A DNA stretch of 64,000 bases from Pseudomonas sp. UBA4617 (lineage in GTDB: Bacteria; Pseudomonadota; Gammaproteobacteria; Pseudomonadales; Pseudomonadaceae). Under the pieces are notes generated by a model. The model saw nothing but the letters and a program-made list of their open reading frames with translations. It was not told the DNA's origin and ran no database searches. Each line of letters begins with the position of its first letter. Position 1 is the first letter of the stretch. The stretch lies in contig NZ_DGIR01000056.1 of the NCBI RefSeq assembly GCF_002386445.1, forward strand, positions 1 to 64,000, read 5' to 3'. The translations under genes were made by a program, and so were the position numbers. Positions 53,765-62,254 of the stretch are shown piece by piece.

Positions 53765-55204
53765 CTATGGCACGCTGACCGTGACCTTACGGCCCTGCTG
53801 ACTGAACGCCGTCTCGATAGCCCTGCGCAACGCAACCTTGGCACCGGCGTCGCCGTGGACCAGCACCACAAGCCCGGCGGGTTCTTTACCTCGCGAAGCA
53901 AAAGCGAGCAATCCTGCCTGATCGGCGTGCCCTGAATAACCACCCAATGTAAGTACTTTGGCGCGAATCTCATACATCTGCCCATCCAGGTCAATCTGCA
54001 CAAACCCTTCCGCCCCTTCACTGGCCTGTATCACCGCACCTGGCGTGCCCTTGGCCTGGTAGCCGACGAACATCACCTCATGCCGTGGATCCCCCAGCAT
54101 GGCCTTGAGGTAATTGACGATGCGCCCACCCGAGCACATGCCATTGCCAGCAATCACGATCGCCGGCCGCCCGGTGCTCTTCAGGTAATTGACAACCTGC
54201 TGATGGCGGGCGTGGGAGTCCACGCTGACAAGCTGGCTGAAACCGAGCGGGTCGCGCCCATCGGCAAGACGCACCCGTGCTCCGGCATTCCAGTAGTCGT
54301 GCAGCTCCCGGTATACAGCGGTAATGCGCTGGGCCAGGGGTGAATCCAGAATGATAGGCAACTGCGACCAGTCGAGCGGTTCGCCATAGGGGGTCGGGCC
54401 GGCTTTGTTCAGCAAGGCTTTGCGGTGAAGAATGCCCTCGAGCTCGTACAGCAGCTCCTGGGTGCGGCCGAGGCTGAAGGCCGGAATGAGCAGCGTGCCC
54501 TGGTCTGCAAGGGCGCGGTCGATGGCAGCTTCCAGCCGCTGCTCGCGATCGCCCGCAGGCGGGTGCAGGCGGTCACCGTAGGTGCTTTCCAGCACAAGCA
54601 CGTCGGCCCGTTCCGGGGGTTGCACGGGACGCAGCAAGGGGTTGCCGCAAGCCCCCAAGTCACCGGAGAACACGTAGCGGGTGCTGATTTGTTCATACTG
54701 CATGTCGCATTCGACATAGGCCGAACCGAGCAGATGGCCAGCGCGCTGCAGGCGGATGCGGCAGGTGACGTCGGGGCACTCGACCAGGGTATGCCACCGC
54801 TGGAAAGGCAGGGGCACAATCAGGTCGTGGATGAATTCCAGATACTTCGCTACATGGGCGGGCTCACTGCTGATACTCAGCTTGTAGGCATCCTCCAGCA
54901 CCAGTGGCAGCAGCCGGGCGGACGGCTCGCTGCACAGGATCGGGCCACGGTAGCCCGCAGCCAGCAATGCCGGAATGCGACCTACGTGGTCAAGATGCAC
55001 ATGAGTTATGATCAGGGCCTGGATACCCTGCACGTCGAAGCCCAGCGGCGCCGATGCTGCGCCTGGCGCGGCATCGGCGCCCTGCTCCAGTCCGCAATCG
55101 ATCAGCAGGCTGCTGGACGGGGCGAGGTGTAGTTGATGGCAGGAGCCGGTGACGCCGCGAACACCACCGTGATGTGAAAGGAACGGATACTCCATGCTGC
55201 GCAC
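53765..55204 (-). CDS. Beta-CASP metallo-beta-lactamase-fold hydrolase (RNA/DNA-processing type)
   Basis: This 479-residue protein has an MBL domain with the metal site HVHLDHVGRIP (motif 2), GDLGACGNPLL (motif 4) and STYGDRLHP. A beta-CASP insertion follows with FSLGRTQELLYEL, then YQAKGTPGAVIQ and SGHADQAGLLAF with the terminal motif residues. Such enzymes are RNA endonucleases or exonucleases related to CPSF-73/YSH1. All main metal-binding residues are present, so it is probably active. Starts at 55204 or 55195 are both possible. It is separated from the lapA-type gene by 94 bases. Confidence 0.93.
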   Translation of the reverse strand: MRSMEYPFLSHHGGVRGVTGSCHQLHLAPSSSLLIDCGLEQGADAAPGAASAPLGFDVQGIQALIITHVHLDHVGRIPALLAAGYRGPILCSEPSARLLPLVLEDAYKLSISSEPAHVAKYLEFIHDLIVPLPFQRWHTLVECPDVTCRIRLQRAGHLLGSAYVECDMQYEQISTRYVFSGDLGACGNPLLRPVQPPERADVLVLESTYGDRLHPPAGDREQRLEAAIDRALADQGTLLIPAFSLGRTQELLYELEGILHRKALLNKAGPTPYGEPLDWSQLPIILDSPLAQRITAVYRELHDYWNAGARVRLADGRDPLGFSQLVSVDSHARHQQVVNYLKSTGRPAIVIAGNGMCSGGRIVNYLKAMLGDPRHEVMFVGYQAKGTPGAVIQASEGAEGFVQIDLDGQMYEIRAKVLTLGGYSGHADQAGLLAFASRGKEPAGLVVLVHGDAGAKVALRRAIETAFSQQGRKVTVSVP

Positions 55205-55298
55205 ACTCGTCTGGGCCGAAAAATGTAGTCCGCTATTACTCCATGACGGTTGGCGCTAGCATAGGTGATACTTTCCTAAACTAATGTAGGAAATGCCT

Positions 55299-55562
55299 TT
55301 AGTTACCGTTCAATGCCGCCTGGCGGGCAGAAGCCTTGATCTTGCGCTTGCTGCGCTGCACGCTGTAGGCCCCCAGCAGCGGGCCGACTGCAAGGCCGAT
55401 GACCAGAGCGGCCAGGACCAGCACGGCGACCGGCATGGCCGGGGCTGCCCAACCGAACAGGACCAACGAGACGGTTTGCTGGTTCTCCAGCACGAAGAAC
55501 AGCACCACAGCCGCCAACAGCAGCACGAACACCGCCGCCAGGGCGCGCTTGAGGTTACGCAT
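55299..55562 (-). CDS. LapA-domain (DUF1049) small inner-membrane protein
   Basis: This 87-residue protein has two membrane helices (about residues 8-24 and 43-64), joined by VLENQQTVSLVLFGW, the typical LapA/YciS pattern, and a basic cytosolic tail. In E. coli the homologue (lipopolysaccharide assembly protein A) works with LapB in LPS quality control. It is not the large Pseudomonas adhesin that is also called LapA. It lies 19 bases after ihfB, as in other pseudomonads, and so close to LPS genes its role would fit. Confidence 0.92.
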   Translation of the reverse strand: MRNLKRALAAVFVLLLAAVVLFFVLENQQTVSLVLFGWAAPAMPVAVLVLAALVIGLAVGPLLGAYSVQRSKRKIKASARQAALNGN

Positions 55563-55581
55563 CAGATTGCTCCTTGTGGAA

Positions 55582-55881
55582 TCAGGTGTGGGCCTCATGC
55601 TCTTCTTCATTGACCCGGTCGCGCAATTCTTTGCCGGGCTTGAAGTGCGGCACGAACTTGCCTTCGAGGCTGACCGATTGGCCGGTCTTTGGGTTACGAC
55701 CGACACGCGGTGCACGATAGTGCAGAGAGAAGCTGCCAAAACCGCGGATTTCGATACGATCACCGGTGGCAAGGCATTGTGACATCTGTTCAAGCATGGT
55801 CTTGATGGCCAACTCCACGTCCTTGGACGAGAGCAGCCCCTGATGGGTGACAATACGTTCGATCAGCTCCGACTTCGTCAT
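55582..55881 (-). CDS. ihfB: Integration host factor beta subunit
   Basis: IhfB pairs with IhfA to bend DNA at specific sites. The 99-residue protein has the HU/IHF dimer helices (MTKSELIERIVTHQG) and the DNA-intercalating arm APRVGRNPKTGQSVSLEGKF, with the conserved Pro. The C-terminal FKPGKELRDRVN helix is also present. It is followed by the lapA-type gene and preceded by rpsA, the standard pseudomonad and enterobacterial order. In P. aeruginosa this gene (himD) flanks the O-antigen locus. Confidence 0.97.
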   Translation of the reverse strand: MTKSELIERIVTHQGLLSSKDVELAIKTMLEQMSQCLATGDRIEIRGFGSFSLHYRAPRVGRNPKTGQSVSLEGKFVPHFKPGKELRDRVNEEEHEAHT

Positions 55882-56223
55882 ATTTTTCCCTTCGTTATCA
55901 AGCAGCTAGATCATTGCTTAACCAGTTTGTAGCACGCTGGGAAGGATTTGAACAGGGTGGTTCTTGACTTAATAAAAAAATTCAAGATTGAAGTTTTGTC
56001 GGAATGGTCTAGCTGGCGGGGCTTGGCGGGGTGGGGTTTTGGCTGGTTAGCGCTCGGCGCACGAGAGGTGGCGCTTGGGAGATCGCCTGCTGCGCGGGCG
56101 GCGCTCGGCCTCACAGGCGTACCCCCCTTACGAGGAACACCTCCTGCCCCTCCAAACTACCCAGTAGAAGCGCAAAAAAAAGGGTGGCCCGAAGGCCACC
56201 CTTTTTTACCGATCAAACAGAAC
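55882..56223. promoter_or_regulatory. 342-base spacer with ihfB promoter region and rpsA terminator
   Basis: The spacer holds AT-rich DNA directly upstream of ihfB (55930-55990), a GC-rich patch with repeated gcgctcgg at about 56047 and 56101, and the rpsA terminator at 56176. No gene was seen. The AT-rich block is a reasonable site for the ihfB promoter and autoregulation. Confidence 0.5.
56176..56207 (-). terminator. Rho-independent terminator of rpsA
   Basis: A 14-base-pair stem (aaaaaagggtggcc / ggccaccctttttt) with a cgaa loop and A/T flanks, 17 bases after the rpsA stop. It is strong on the minus strand and nearly symmetric. Confidence 0.92.
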
Positions 56224-57900
56224 TCAGTTCTGCTTGGCCATTGCTTCGCGCAGCAGCGCAGCCATGGTGGTGTCGGCAGCCGCTTCCGGAGCGTTTTTCA
56301 GGCTCTGGATGGCTTCGCGCTCTTCAGCATCGTCCTTCGACTTGATGGACAGGCTGATAACGCGGGACTTGCGGTCAACGCTGATGATCTTGGCTTCGAT
56401 CTCTTCGCCTTCCTTCAGGACGTTACGCGCGTCTTCAACGCGGTCACGGCTGATTTCGGAAGCTTTCAGAGTAGCTTCGATGTCGTCGGCCAGAGTGACG
56501 ATGGCGCCTTTGGCGTCAACTTCTTTCACGATGCCCTTGACGATAGCGCCCTTGTCATTGACAGCAACGAAGTTGGAGAACGGATCGTCTTCCAGCTGCT
56601 TGATGCCCAGGGAGATGCGCTCGCGCTCTGGGTCGACCGACAGGATGACGGTTTCCAGCTCGTCGCCCTTCTTGAAACGACGTACGGCTTCTTCGCCGGT
56701 TTCGTTCCAGGAAATGTCGGACAGGTGAACCAGGCCGTCGATGCCGCCGTCCAGGCCGATGAAGATACCGAAGTCGGTGATCGACTTGATGGTACCGGTG
56801 ATCTTGTCACCCTTGTTGAACTGGCCGGAGAAGTCTTCCCATGGGTTGGACTTGCACTGCTTGATGCCCAGGGAAATACGACGACGCTCTTCGTCGATGT
56901 CCAGAACCATGACTTCCACTTCGTCGCCAACCTGAACGACTTTCGACGGGTGGATGTTCTTGTTGGTCCAGTCCATTTCGGAAACGTGTACCAGACCTTC
57001 AACGCCTTCTTCCAGCTCAGCGAAGCAGCCGTAGTCGGTCAGGTTGGTAACGCGAGCCTGTACGCGAGTACCTTCTGGGTAACGGGCAGTGATAGCTACC
57101 CACGGATCTTCGCCCATCTGCTTCAGACCCAGCGAAACGCGGTTGCGCTCACGGTCGAACTTCAGAACGCGTACGTCGACTTCGTCGCCAACGTTAACGA
57201 TTTCCGACGGGTGCTTGATGCGCTTCCAGGCCATGTCGGTGATGTGCAGCAGGCCGTCGATACCGCCCAGGTCCACGAAGGCGCCGTAGTCGGTGAGGTT
57301 CTTGACGATACCCTTGACTTGCTGGCCTTCCTGCAGGGTTTCCAGCAGGGCTTCGCGCTCGGCGCTGTTCTCGGCTTCCAGCACGCTGCGACGGGAAACG
57401 ACAACGTTGTTGCGCTTCTGGTCCAGCTTGATGACCTTGAATTCCAGCTCTTTGCCTTCCAGGTGGGTGGTGTCGCGCACAGGGCGGACATCAACCAGAG
57501 AGCCCGGCAGGAACGCACGGATGCCGTTAACGTCGACAGTGAAGCCGCCCTTAACCTTACCGTTGATAACGCCCTTGACCACTTCTTCGGCGGCGAAAGC
57601 TGCTTCCAGAACAATCCAGCACTCGGCGCGCTTGGCTTTTTCACGGGACAGCTTGGTTTCGCCAAAGCCGTCTTCGACCGCGTCCAGCGCAACGTGAACT
57701 TCGTCACCGACCTTGATGGTCAGCTCGCCAGCTTCGTTGTAGAACTGCTCGAGCGGGATGACGCCCTCGGACTTCAGGCCAGCGTGTACGGTAACCCAGT
57801 CGCCGTCGATGTCGACAACGATACCGGTGATGATCGCACCCGGCTGAAGATTGAGGGTTTTCAGGCTTTCTTCAAAGAGTTCTGCAAAGCTTTCGCTCAT
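56224..57900 (-). CDS. rpsA: 30S ribosomal protein S1
   Basis: S1 brings mRNA to the 30S subunit. The 558-residue protein has six S1 (OB-fold) repeats; examples are GIVVDIDGDWVTVHAGLKSE (repeat 1), GIVKNLTDYGAFVDLGGIDG (repeat 3) and GTIKSITDFGIFIGLDGGID (repeat 5). The start at 57900 (MSESFAELF) is the family start; an ATG at 57954 would add 18 unlikely residues. It follows cmk, as in most gammaproteobacteria, and has its own strong terminator. Confidence 0.98.
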   Translation of the reverse strand: MSESFAELFEESLKTLNLQPGAIITGIVVDIDGDWVTVHAGLKSEGVIPLEQFYNEAGELTIKVGDEVHVALDAVEDGFGETKLSREKAKRAECWIVLEAAFAAEEVVKGVINGKVKGGFTVDVNGIRAFLPGSLVDVRPVRDTTHLEGKELEFKVIKLDQKRNNVVVSRRSVLEAENSAEREALLETLQEGQQVKGIVKNLTDYGAFVDLGGIDGLLHITDMAWKRIKHPSEIVNVGDEVDVRVLKFDRERNRVSLGLKQMGEDPWVAITARYPEGTRVQARVTNLTDYGCFAELEEGVEGLVHVSEMDWTNKNIHPSKVVQVGDEVEVMVLDIDEERRRISLGIKQCKSNPWEDFSGQFNKGDKITGTIKSITDFGIFIGLDGGIDGLVHLSDISWNETGEEAVRRFKKGDELETVILSVDPERERISLGIKQLEDDPFSNFVAVNDKGAIVKGIVKEVDAKGAIVTLADDIEATLKASEISRDRVEDARNVLKEGEEIEAKIISVDRKSRVISLSIKSKDDAEEREAIQSLKNAPEAAADTTMAALLREAMAKQN

Positions 57901-58024
57901 TTTAATTCCTGTAGATTCGGGCGAAACAAACGCCCCTCGCCACATTCCAGACAATGTGGGTCTGTTTTAAGTAAAGGAAAGCGGGCAGGACGTTGACTGG
58001 TGCCCCTGCCTGCTTTCCTGGCTA

Positions 58025-58711
58025 TCAGAGCAGGTCGCGCAGGGCGAGCTCACTCTTGATACGTTGCAACACCTGCTCGATGGACAACTCGGTAGAGTCC
58101 AACTGAATGGCATCGGCCGCTGGTTTCAGCGGGGCCACTGCACGTTGGGTGTCACGTTCATCACGTGCACGAATCTCATCCAGCAGACTCGACAGACTAA
58201 CATCTTCACCTTTGCCCTTCAACTGCAGATAACGGCGGCGTGCGCGCTCCTCTGCACTGGCGGTGAGGAACACCTTCAACGGCGCGTCCGGGAACACCAC
58301 GGTGCCCATGTCCCGACCGTCGGCGATCAGCCCGGGCAGTTCGCGGAACGCACGCTGGCGCTCCAGCAGCGCTTCACGCACCGCAGGCAGCGAGGCAACC
58401 ATCGAGGCACCGGCGCCGACGGTTTCGGTACGGATGACCTGGCTGACATCCTCGCCTTCGAGGATGGTTTGCTGAAGCTTACCGGGCTGGGCGGCAATGA
58501 ACTGCACATCCAGATGGGCGGCAAGCTTGGTCAGCAGCTCTTCGTTGGTCAGGTCGACGCCGTGGTTGCTGGCGTTGAACGCCAGCAAGCGGTACAAAGC
58601 GCCGGAGTCCAGCAGCTTCCAGCCCAGCTCGCGGGCCAGCAGGCCGGCAACGGTGCCCTTGCCGGAGCCGCTGGGCCCGTCGATGGTGATGACCGGCGCC
58701 AGGGTACTCAC
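58025..58711 (-). CDS. cmk: Cytidylate kinase
   Basis: Phosphorylates CMP and dCMP with ATP. The 228-residue protein has the P-loop TIDGPSGSGKGTVAGLLA, the NMP-binding insert, GRDMGTVVFPDAPLKVFLTA and the LID region RDERDTQRAVAPLKPA. The GTG at 58711 is the natural start because it overlaps the tyrA-aroA stop (GTGA) and puts the P-loop near residue 10; an upstream start at 58753 lies inside the previous gene. Coupling of aroA, cmk and rpsA is conserved. Confidence 0.96.
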   Translation of the reverse strand: MSTLAPVITIDGPSGSGKGTVAGLLARELGWKLLDSGALYRLLAFNASNHGVDLTNEELLTKLAAHLDVQFIAAQPGKLQQTILEGEDVSQVIRTETVGAGASMVASLPAVREALLERQRAFRELPGLIADGRDMGTVVFPDAPLKVFLTASAEERARRRYLQLKGKGEDVSLSSLLDEIRARDERDTQRAVAPLKPAADAIQLDSTELSIEQVLQRIKSELALRDLL

Positions 58712-60948
58712 GACTTGCCCTCTTCCGCCACGCGGATGCCCACCTCGGCGCACAGTGCCAGGAAGTTGGGGAATGAAGTGGCGACGTTGGCGCAGTCGTG
58801 AATGCGGATCGGCGCGCTGGCGCGCAGCGAAGCCACGCTGAAGGCCATGGCGATGCGGTGGTCACCGTGGCCATGCACCTCGCCACCGCCCAGCTGGCCG
58901 CCGTCGATGATGATGCCGTCCGGGGTCGGCTGGCACTTGATGCCCAGGGTGGTCAGGCCGTCGGCCATGACCTGGATACGGTCGGACTCCTTCACCCGCA
59001 GCTCTTCGGCACCACGCAGCACGGTACGCCCTTCGGCGCAGGCCGCGGCGACGAACAGCACCGGGAACTCGTCGATAGCCAGCGGCACCAGCTCTTCGGG
59101 GATGTCGATGCCCTTCAGGCGGGCGCCACGCACCCGCAGGTCGGCCACTGGCTCACCACCGACTTCACGCTGGTTTTCCAGGGTGATGTCGCCGCCCATC
59201 AGGCGCAGGATGTCGATCACGCCGGTACGGGTCGGGTTGATGCCGACGTGCTCCAGCACCAGCTCGGAGCCTTCGGCGATGGACGCAGCCACCAGGAAGA
59301 AGGCTGCCGAGGAAATGTCGGCCGGCACTTCGATACGGGTAGCGGTGAGTTTGCCGCCGGACTGCAGCGAGGCCACCGGGCCGTTGCTTTCGACGCTGTA
59401 ACCGAAGCCGCGCAGCATCCGCTCGGTGTGGTCACGGGTAGGCGCGGGCTCGGTGACAGTGGTCTTGCCTTCGGCATACAGCCCGGCCAGCAGCAGGCAG
59501 GATTTGACCTGGGCACTGGCCATCGGCAGCGTGTAGGTCAGCGCCTTGAGCTTGTGACCACCGCGGATGGTCAGCGGCGGGCGGCCGTCAGGGCCGGTCT
59601 CGACCACGGCTCCCATTTCGCGCAGCGGGTTGGCCACACGGTTCATCGGGCGCTTGGACAGCGAAGCGTCGCCGGTCATGGTCACATCGAACGGCTGGCC
59701 GGCCAGCAGGCCCGACAGCAGGCGCATCGAGGTCCCCGAGTTGCCCACGTACAGCGGCCCGGGCGGCGGCTTGAGGCCGTGCAGGCCAACGCCGTGAATG
59801 GTCACGCGGCCGTGGTTGGGGCCTTCGATGACCACACCCATGTCGCGGAAAGCCTGCAAGGTCGCCAGCGCGTCTTCACCTTCGAGGAAACCTTCGACCT
59901 CGGTGGTGCCTTCGGCCAGCGAGCCGAGCATGATCGAGCGGTGGGAAATCGACTTGTCGCCCGGTACGCGGATTCGCCCGGACAGGCGGCCACCCGGTTG
60001 GGCCAGGAAAATCAGATCGTTGGCGTTCATAGCGTCCACATAGGCCCGGCGGGCCAGGATTTTACTGAAATGCTCGCGGGCTACCCGAGCGCGGGTGAAT
60101 ACACCCAGCAGCTGGTGCCCGTCCCCTTCAGCGATCGCGTCGCGCAAGGCGTCGAGATCGCTGCGATATGTATCAAGCGTGCGCAGGACAGCATCGCGAT
60201 TGGCGAGGAAGATGTCGTGCCACATGGTCGGGTCACTGCCGGCGATTCTCGTGAAATCGCGGAAGCCTCCCGCAGCGTACCGGAAGATCTCGAGGTTTTC
60301 ATTGCGCCTGGCCAGCGAATCGACCAGGCCGAAGGCCAGCAGGTGTGGCAGATGGCTGGTGGCGGCCAGCACTTCGTCGTGGCGCTCGACCGACATGTGT
60401 TCCACGTCGGCCTCCAGCGCGCGCCACAGGCGGTCGACCAGGGCCAGGGCGGCCGGGTCGGTTTCCGCCAGCGGCGTGAGGATGACCTTGTGCCGACGGA
60501 ACAGGGCGGCGTTGGACGCTTCTACCCCGCTCTGCTCGGAACCGGCGATCGGGTGGCCGGGGACGAAGCGCGACAGGCGCTGGCCGAATACCGAGCGCGC
60601 CTCACGCACGACGTTGCCCTTGGCACTGCCGACGTCGGTGATGATGGCGTTGCCGAGGTCGAGCCGGGCCAGACGCGCCAGGACCTTTTCCATGGCCAGG
60701 ATCGGTACGGCCAACTGAATGACATCGGCACCGACACAGGCGGTGGCCAGGTCTTCCTCGCAGCGGTCGACCACGCCCAGGGCCACAGCCTGCTTGCGCG
60801 AGGGGGCGTCCAGGTCGACCCCGACCACTTCGCGGCACAGGCCGCTTTCACGCAGGCCCCTGGCGAACGAGCCACCGATCAGGCCGAGGCCGACCACGAC
60901 CAGGCGGTTGATGATTGGCGCGGGTTTGGTTGTTACTGCTTTTACCAC
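58708..60948 (-). CDS. aroA: Bifunctional prephenate dehydrogenase / EPSP synthase
   Basis: This 746-residue fusion has an N-terminal TyrA domain (about residues 1-300, VVVGLGLIGGSFARGL; HPIAGSEQSG with the catalytic His) and a C-terminal AroA domain from about residue 315. AroA shows GDKSISHRSIMLGSL, GNSGTSMRLLSGLLAG, and KESDRI near the active site. TyrA oxidises prephenate or arogenate towards tyrosine, and AroA makes EPSP in the shikimate pathway. The fusion is a known pseudomonad trait. The GTG start at 60948 has no clear ribosome site, so the true start may be slightly different. Confidence 0.95.
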   Translation of the reverse strand: MVKAVTTKPAPIINRLVVVGLGLIGGSFARGLRESGLCREVVGVDLDAPSRKQAVALGVVDRCEEDLATACVGADVIQLAVPILAMEKVLARLARLDLGNAIITDVGSAKGNVVREARSVFGQRLSRFVPGHPIAGSEQSGVEASNAALFRRHKVILTPLAETDPAALALVDRLWRALEADVEHMSVERHDEVLAATSHLPHLLAFGLVDSLARRNENLEIFRYAAGGFRDFTRIAGSDPTMWHDIFLANRDAVLRTLDTYRSDLDALRDAIAEGDGHQLLGVFTRARVAREHFSKILARRAYVDAMNANDLIFLAQPGGRLSGRIRVPGDKSISHRSIMLGSLAEGTTEVEGFLEGEDALATLQAFRDMGVVIEGPNHGRVTIHGVGLHGLKPPPGPLYVGNSGTSMRLLSGLLAGQPFDVTMTGDASLSKRPMNRVANPLREMGAVVETGPDGRPPLTIRGGHKLKALTYTLPMASAQVKSCLLLAGLYAEGKTTVTEPAPTRDHTERMLRGFGYSVESNGPVASLQSGGKLTATRIEVPADISSAAFFLVAASIAEGSELVLEHVGINPTRTGVIDILRLMGGDITLENQREVGGEPVADLRVRGARLKGIDIPEELVPLAIDEFPVLFVAAACAEGRTVLRGAEELRVKESDRIQVMADGLTTLGIKCQPTPDGIIIDGGQLGGGEVHGHGDHRIAMAFSVASLRASAPIRIHDCANVATSFPNFLALCAEVGIRVAEEGKS

Positions 60949-61006
60949 TGGTGCGAACCCTGTTCAGAAATCTAGGCAGCCTGTGAGGGCCATTGGGGCT
61001 GCTGTG

Positions 61007-61132
61007 CAACCCATCGCGGCACAAGGCCGCTCCTACAGCGACAGTGCGAACCTGTAGATAGCCACTGCGCACGAACCACACAACGGCAGCGCTTGCGCGG
61101 TATCTGTAGGAGCGGCCTTGCGCCGCGATGGG
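61007..61132. repeat. Inverted REP pair between pheA and tyrA-aroA
   Basis: Two inverted copies (catcgcggcacaaggccgct at 61012 with cctaca, and tgtaggagcggccttgcgcc at 61105 with gcgatgg) are about 65 bases apart. A further gggggcg/cgccccc hairpin is at 61131-61147. They occupy the 211-base gap upstream of the tyrA-aroA gene and belong to the same family as 11884. Confidence 0.85.
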
Positions 61133-61159
61133 GGGCGAAGCGCCCCCAACCATCTCAAA

Positions 61160-62254
61160 TCAAAGCACCGCCTTCGGATACGAGCCCAGCACCTTCAGCG
61201 CCACAGCCTCCTGGCTGATCTGCTCGAGCACTGCCTTGATCAGCGGGTCACGGTGGTGGCCGACGAAGTCGATGAAGAACACGTAGGTCCACTTGCCACT
61301 GCGCGACGGACGGGTCTCGATACGGGTCAGGTCGATACCGTTCTGGTGGAACGGTACCAGCAACTCGTGCAAGGCACCCGGTTTGTTGCTCATCGACACG
61401 ATGATCGAAGTCTTGTCGTCGCCGGTCGGCGGCACTTCCTGGTTGCCGATCATCAGGAAGCGCGTGGAGTTGTCCGGGCGGTCTTCGATCTTTTCGGCCA
61501 GACGGGTCAGGCCATACAGGTTGGCCGCCATGTCGCCGGCGATCGCCGCCGAGTTCCACTCGCCCTTGACCCGCTTGGCCGCCTCGGCATTGCTCGACAC
61601 AGCCACGCGCTCCACGTTCGGGTAGTGCGCGTCCAGCCACTTGCGGCACTGGGCCAGCGACTGGGCGTGGGAGTAGATGCGGGTGATGCTGTCGGTCTTG
61701 GTGTTCTCGCCCACCAGCAGGTGGTGGTGGATCCGCAGCTCGACTTCGCCACAGATCACCATGTCGTGCTCGAGGAAGCTGTCCAGGGTATGGCTGACTG
61801 CGCCCTCGGTGGAGTTTTCCACCGGTACCACGCCAAAATTGACGGCACCGGCCGCCACTTCGCGGAATACTTCGTCGATGGCCGCCATCGGCCGGCTGAT
61901 CACCGCGTGGCCGAAGTGCTTCATCGCCGCGGCCTGGGTGAAGGTGCCTTCAGGGCCCAGATAGGCGATTTTCAGCGGTTCTTCCAGGGCCAGGCACGAC
62001 GACATGATCTCGCGGAACAGCCGCGCCATCTCTTCGTTGTCCAGCGGGCCCTTGTTGCGCTCCATCACGCGCTTGAGCACGGCGGCTTCACGCTCGGGGC
62101 GGTAGAACACCGGTTTTTCGCCTTCGGCCAGCGAGGCAGTCTTGACCTTGGCCACTTCCTGGGCGCAACGGGCACGTTCGCTGATCAGCTCGAGGATCTT
62201 CTCGTCGAGGCTGTCAATGCGAACGCGCAGCGCCTTCAGTTCGTGCTCGGACAT
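61160..62254 (-). CDS. pheA: Chorismate mutase / prephenate dehydratase (P-protein)
   Basis: Makes prephenate and then phenylpyruvate for phenylalanine. The 364-residue protein has an AroQ chorismate mutase domain (residues 1-90, LRVRIDSLDEKILELI), a dehydratase domain (YLGPEGTFTQAA, ENSTEGAVSHTLD, with the Thr-Arg-Phe motif STRFLMIG) and a C-terminal ACT domain. The ACT domain carries the Phe feedback motifs GALHELL and ESRP-like ETRPS. The ATG at 62254 has an aaggag site and overlaps the serC stop by one base. Confidence 0.97.
   Translation of the reverse strand: MSEHELKALRVRIDSLDEKILELISERARCAQEVAKVKTASLAEGEKPVFYRPEREAAVLKRVMERNKGPLDNEEMARLFREIMSSCLALEEPLKIAYLGPEGTFTQAAAMKHFGHAVISRPMAAIDEVFREVAAGAVNFGVVPVENSTEGAVSHTLDSFLEHDMVICGEVELRIHHHLLVGENTKTDSITRIYSHAQSLAQCRKWLDAHYPNVERVAVSSNAEAAKRVKGEWNSAAIAGDMAANLYGLTRLAEKIEDRPDNSTRFLMIGNQEVPPTGDDKTSIIVSMSNKPGALHELLVPFHQNGIDLTRIETRPSRSGKWTYVFFIDFVGHHRDPLIKAVLEQISQEAVALKVLGSYPKAVL

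Noticed and set aside
53545..54021. A minus-strand frame spanning the spacer after the beta-CASP gene
   Set aside because: It overlaps the C-terminus of the beta-CASP gene in another frame, and its translation is rich in Arg, Cys and Trp, as expected of a shadow.
55948..57996. A 682-codon open frame on the plus strand
   Set aside because: It mirrors rpsA, and its repeats are the complement of the S1 domain repeats.
58798..60975. A 725-codon open frame on the plus strand
   Set aside because: It is fully antisense to the tyrA-aroA fusion. High-GC codon bias keeps the opposite strand open, and the translation shows no family motif.
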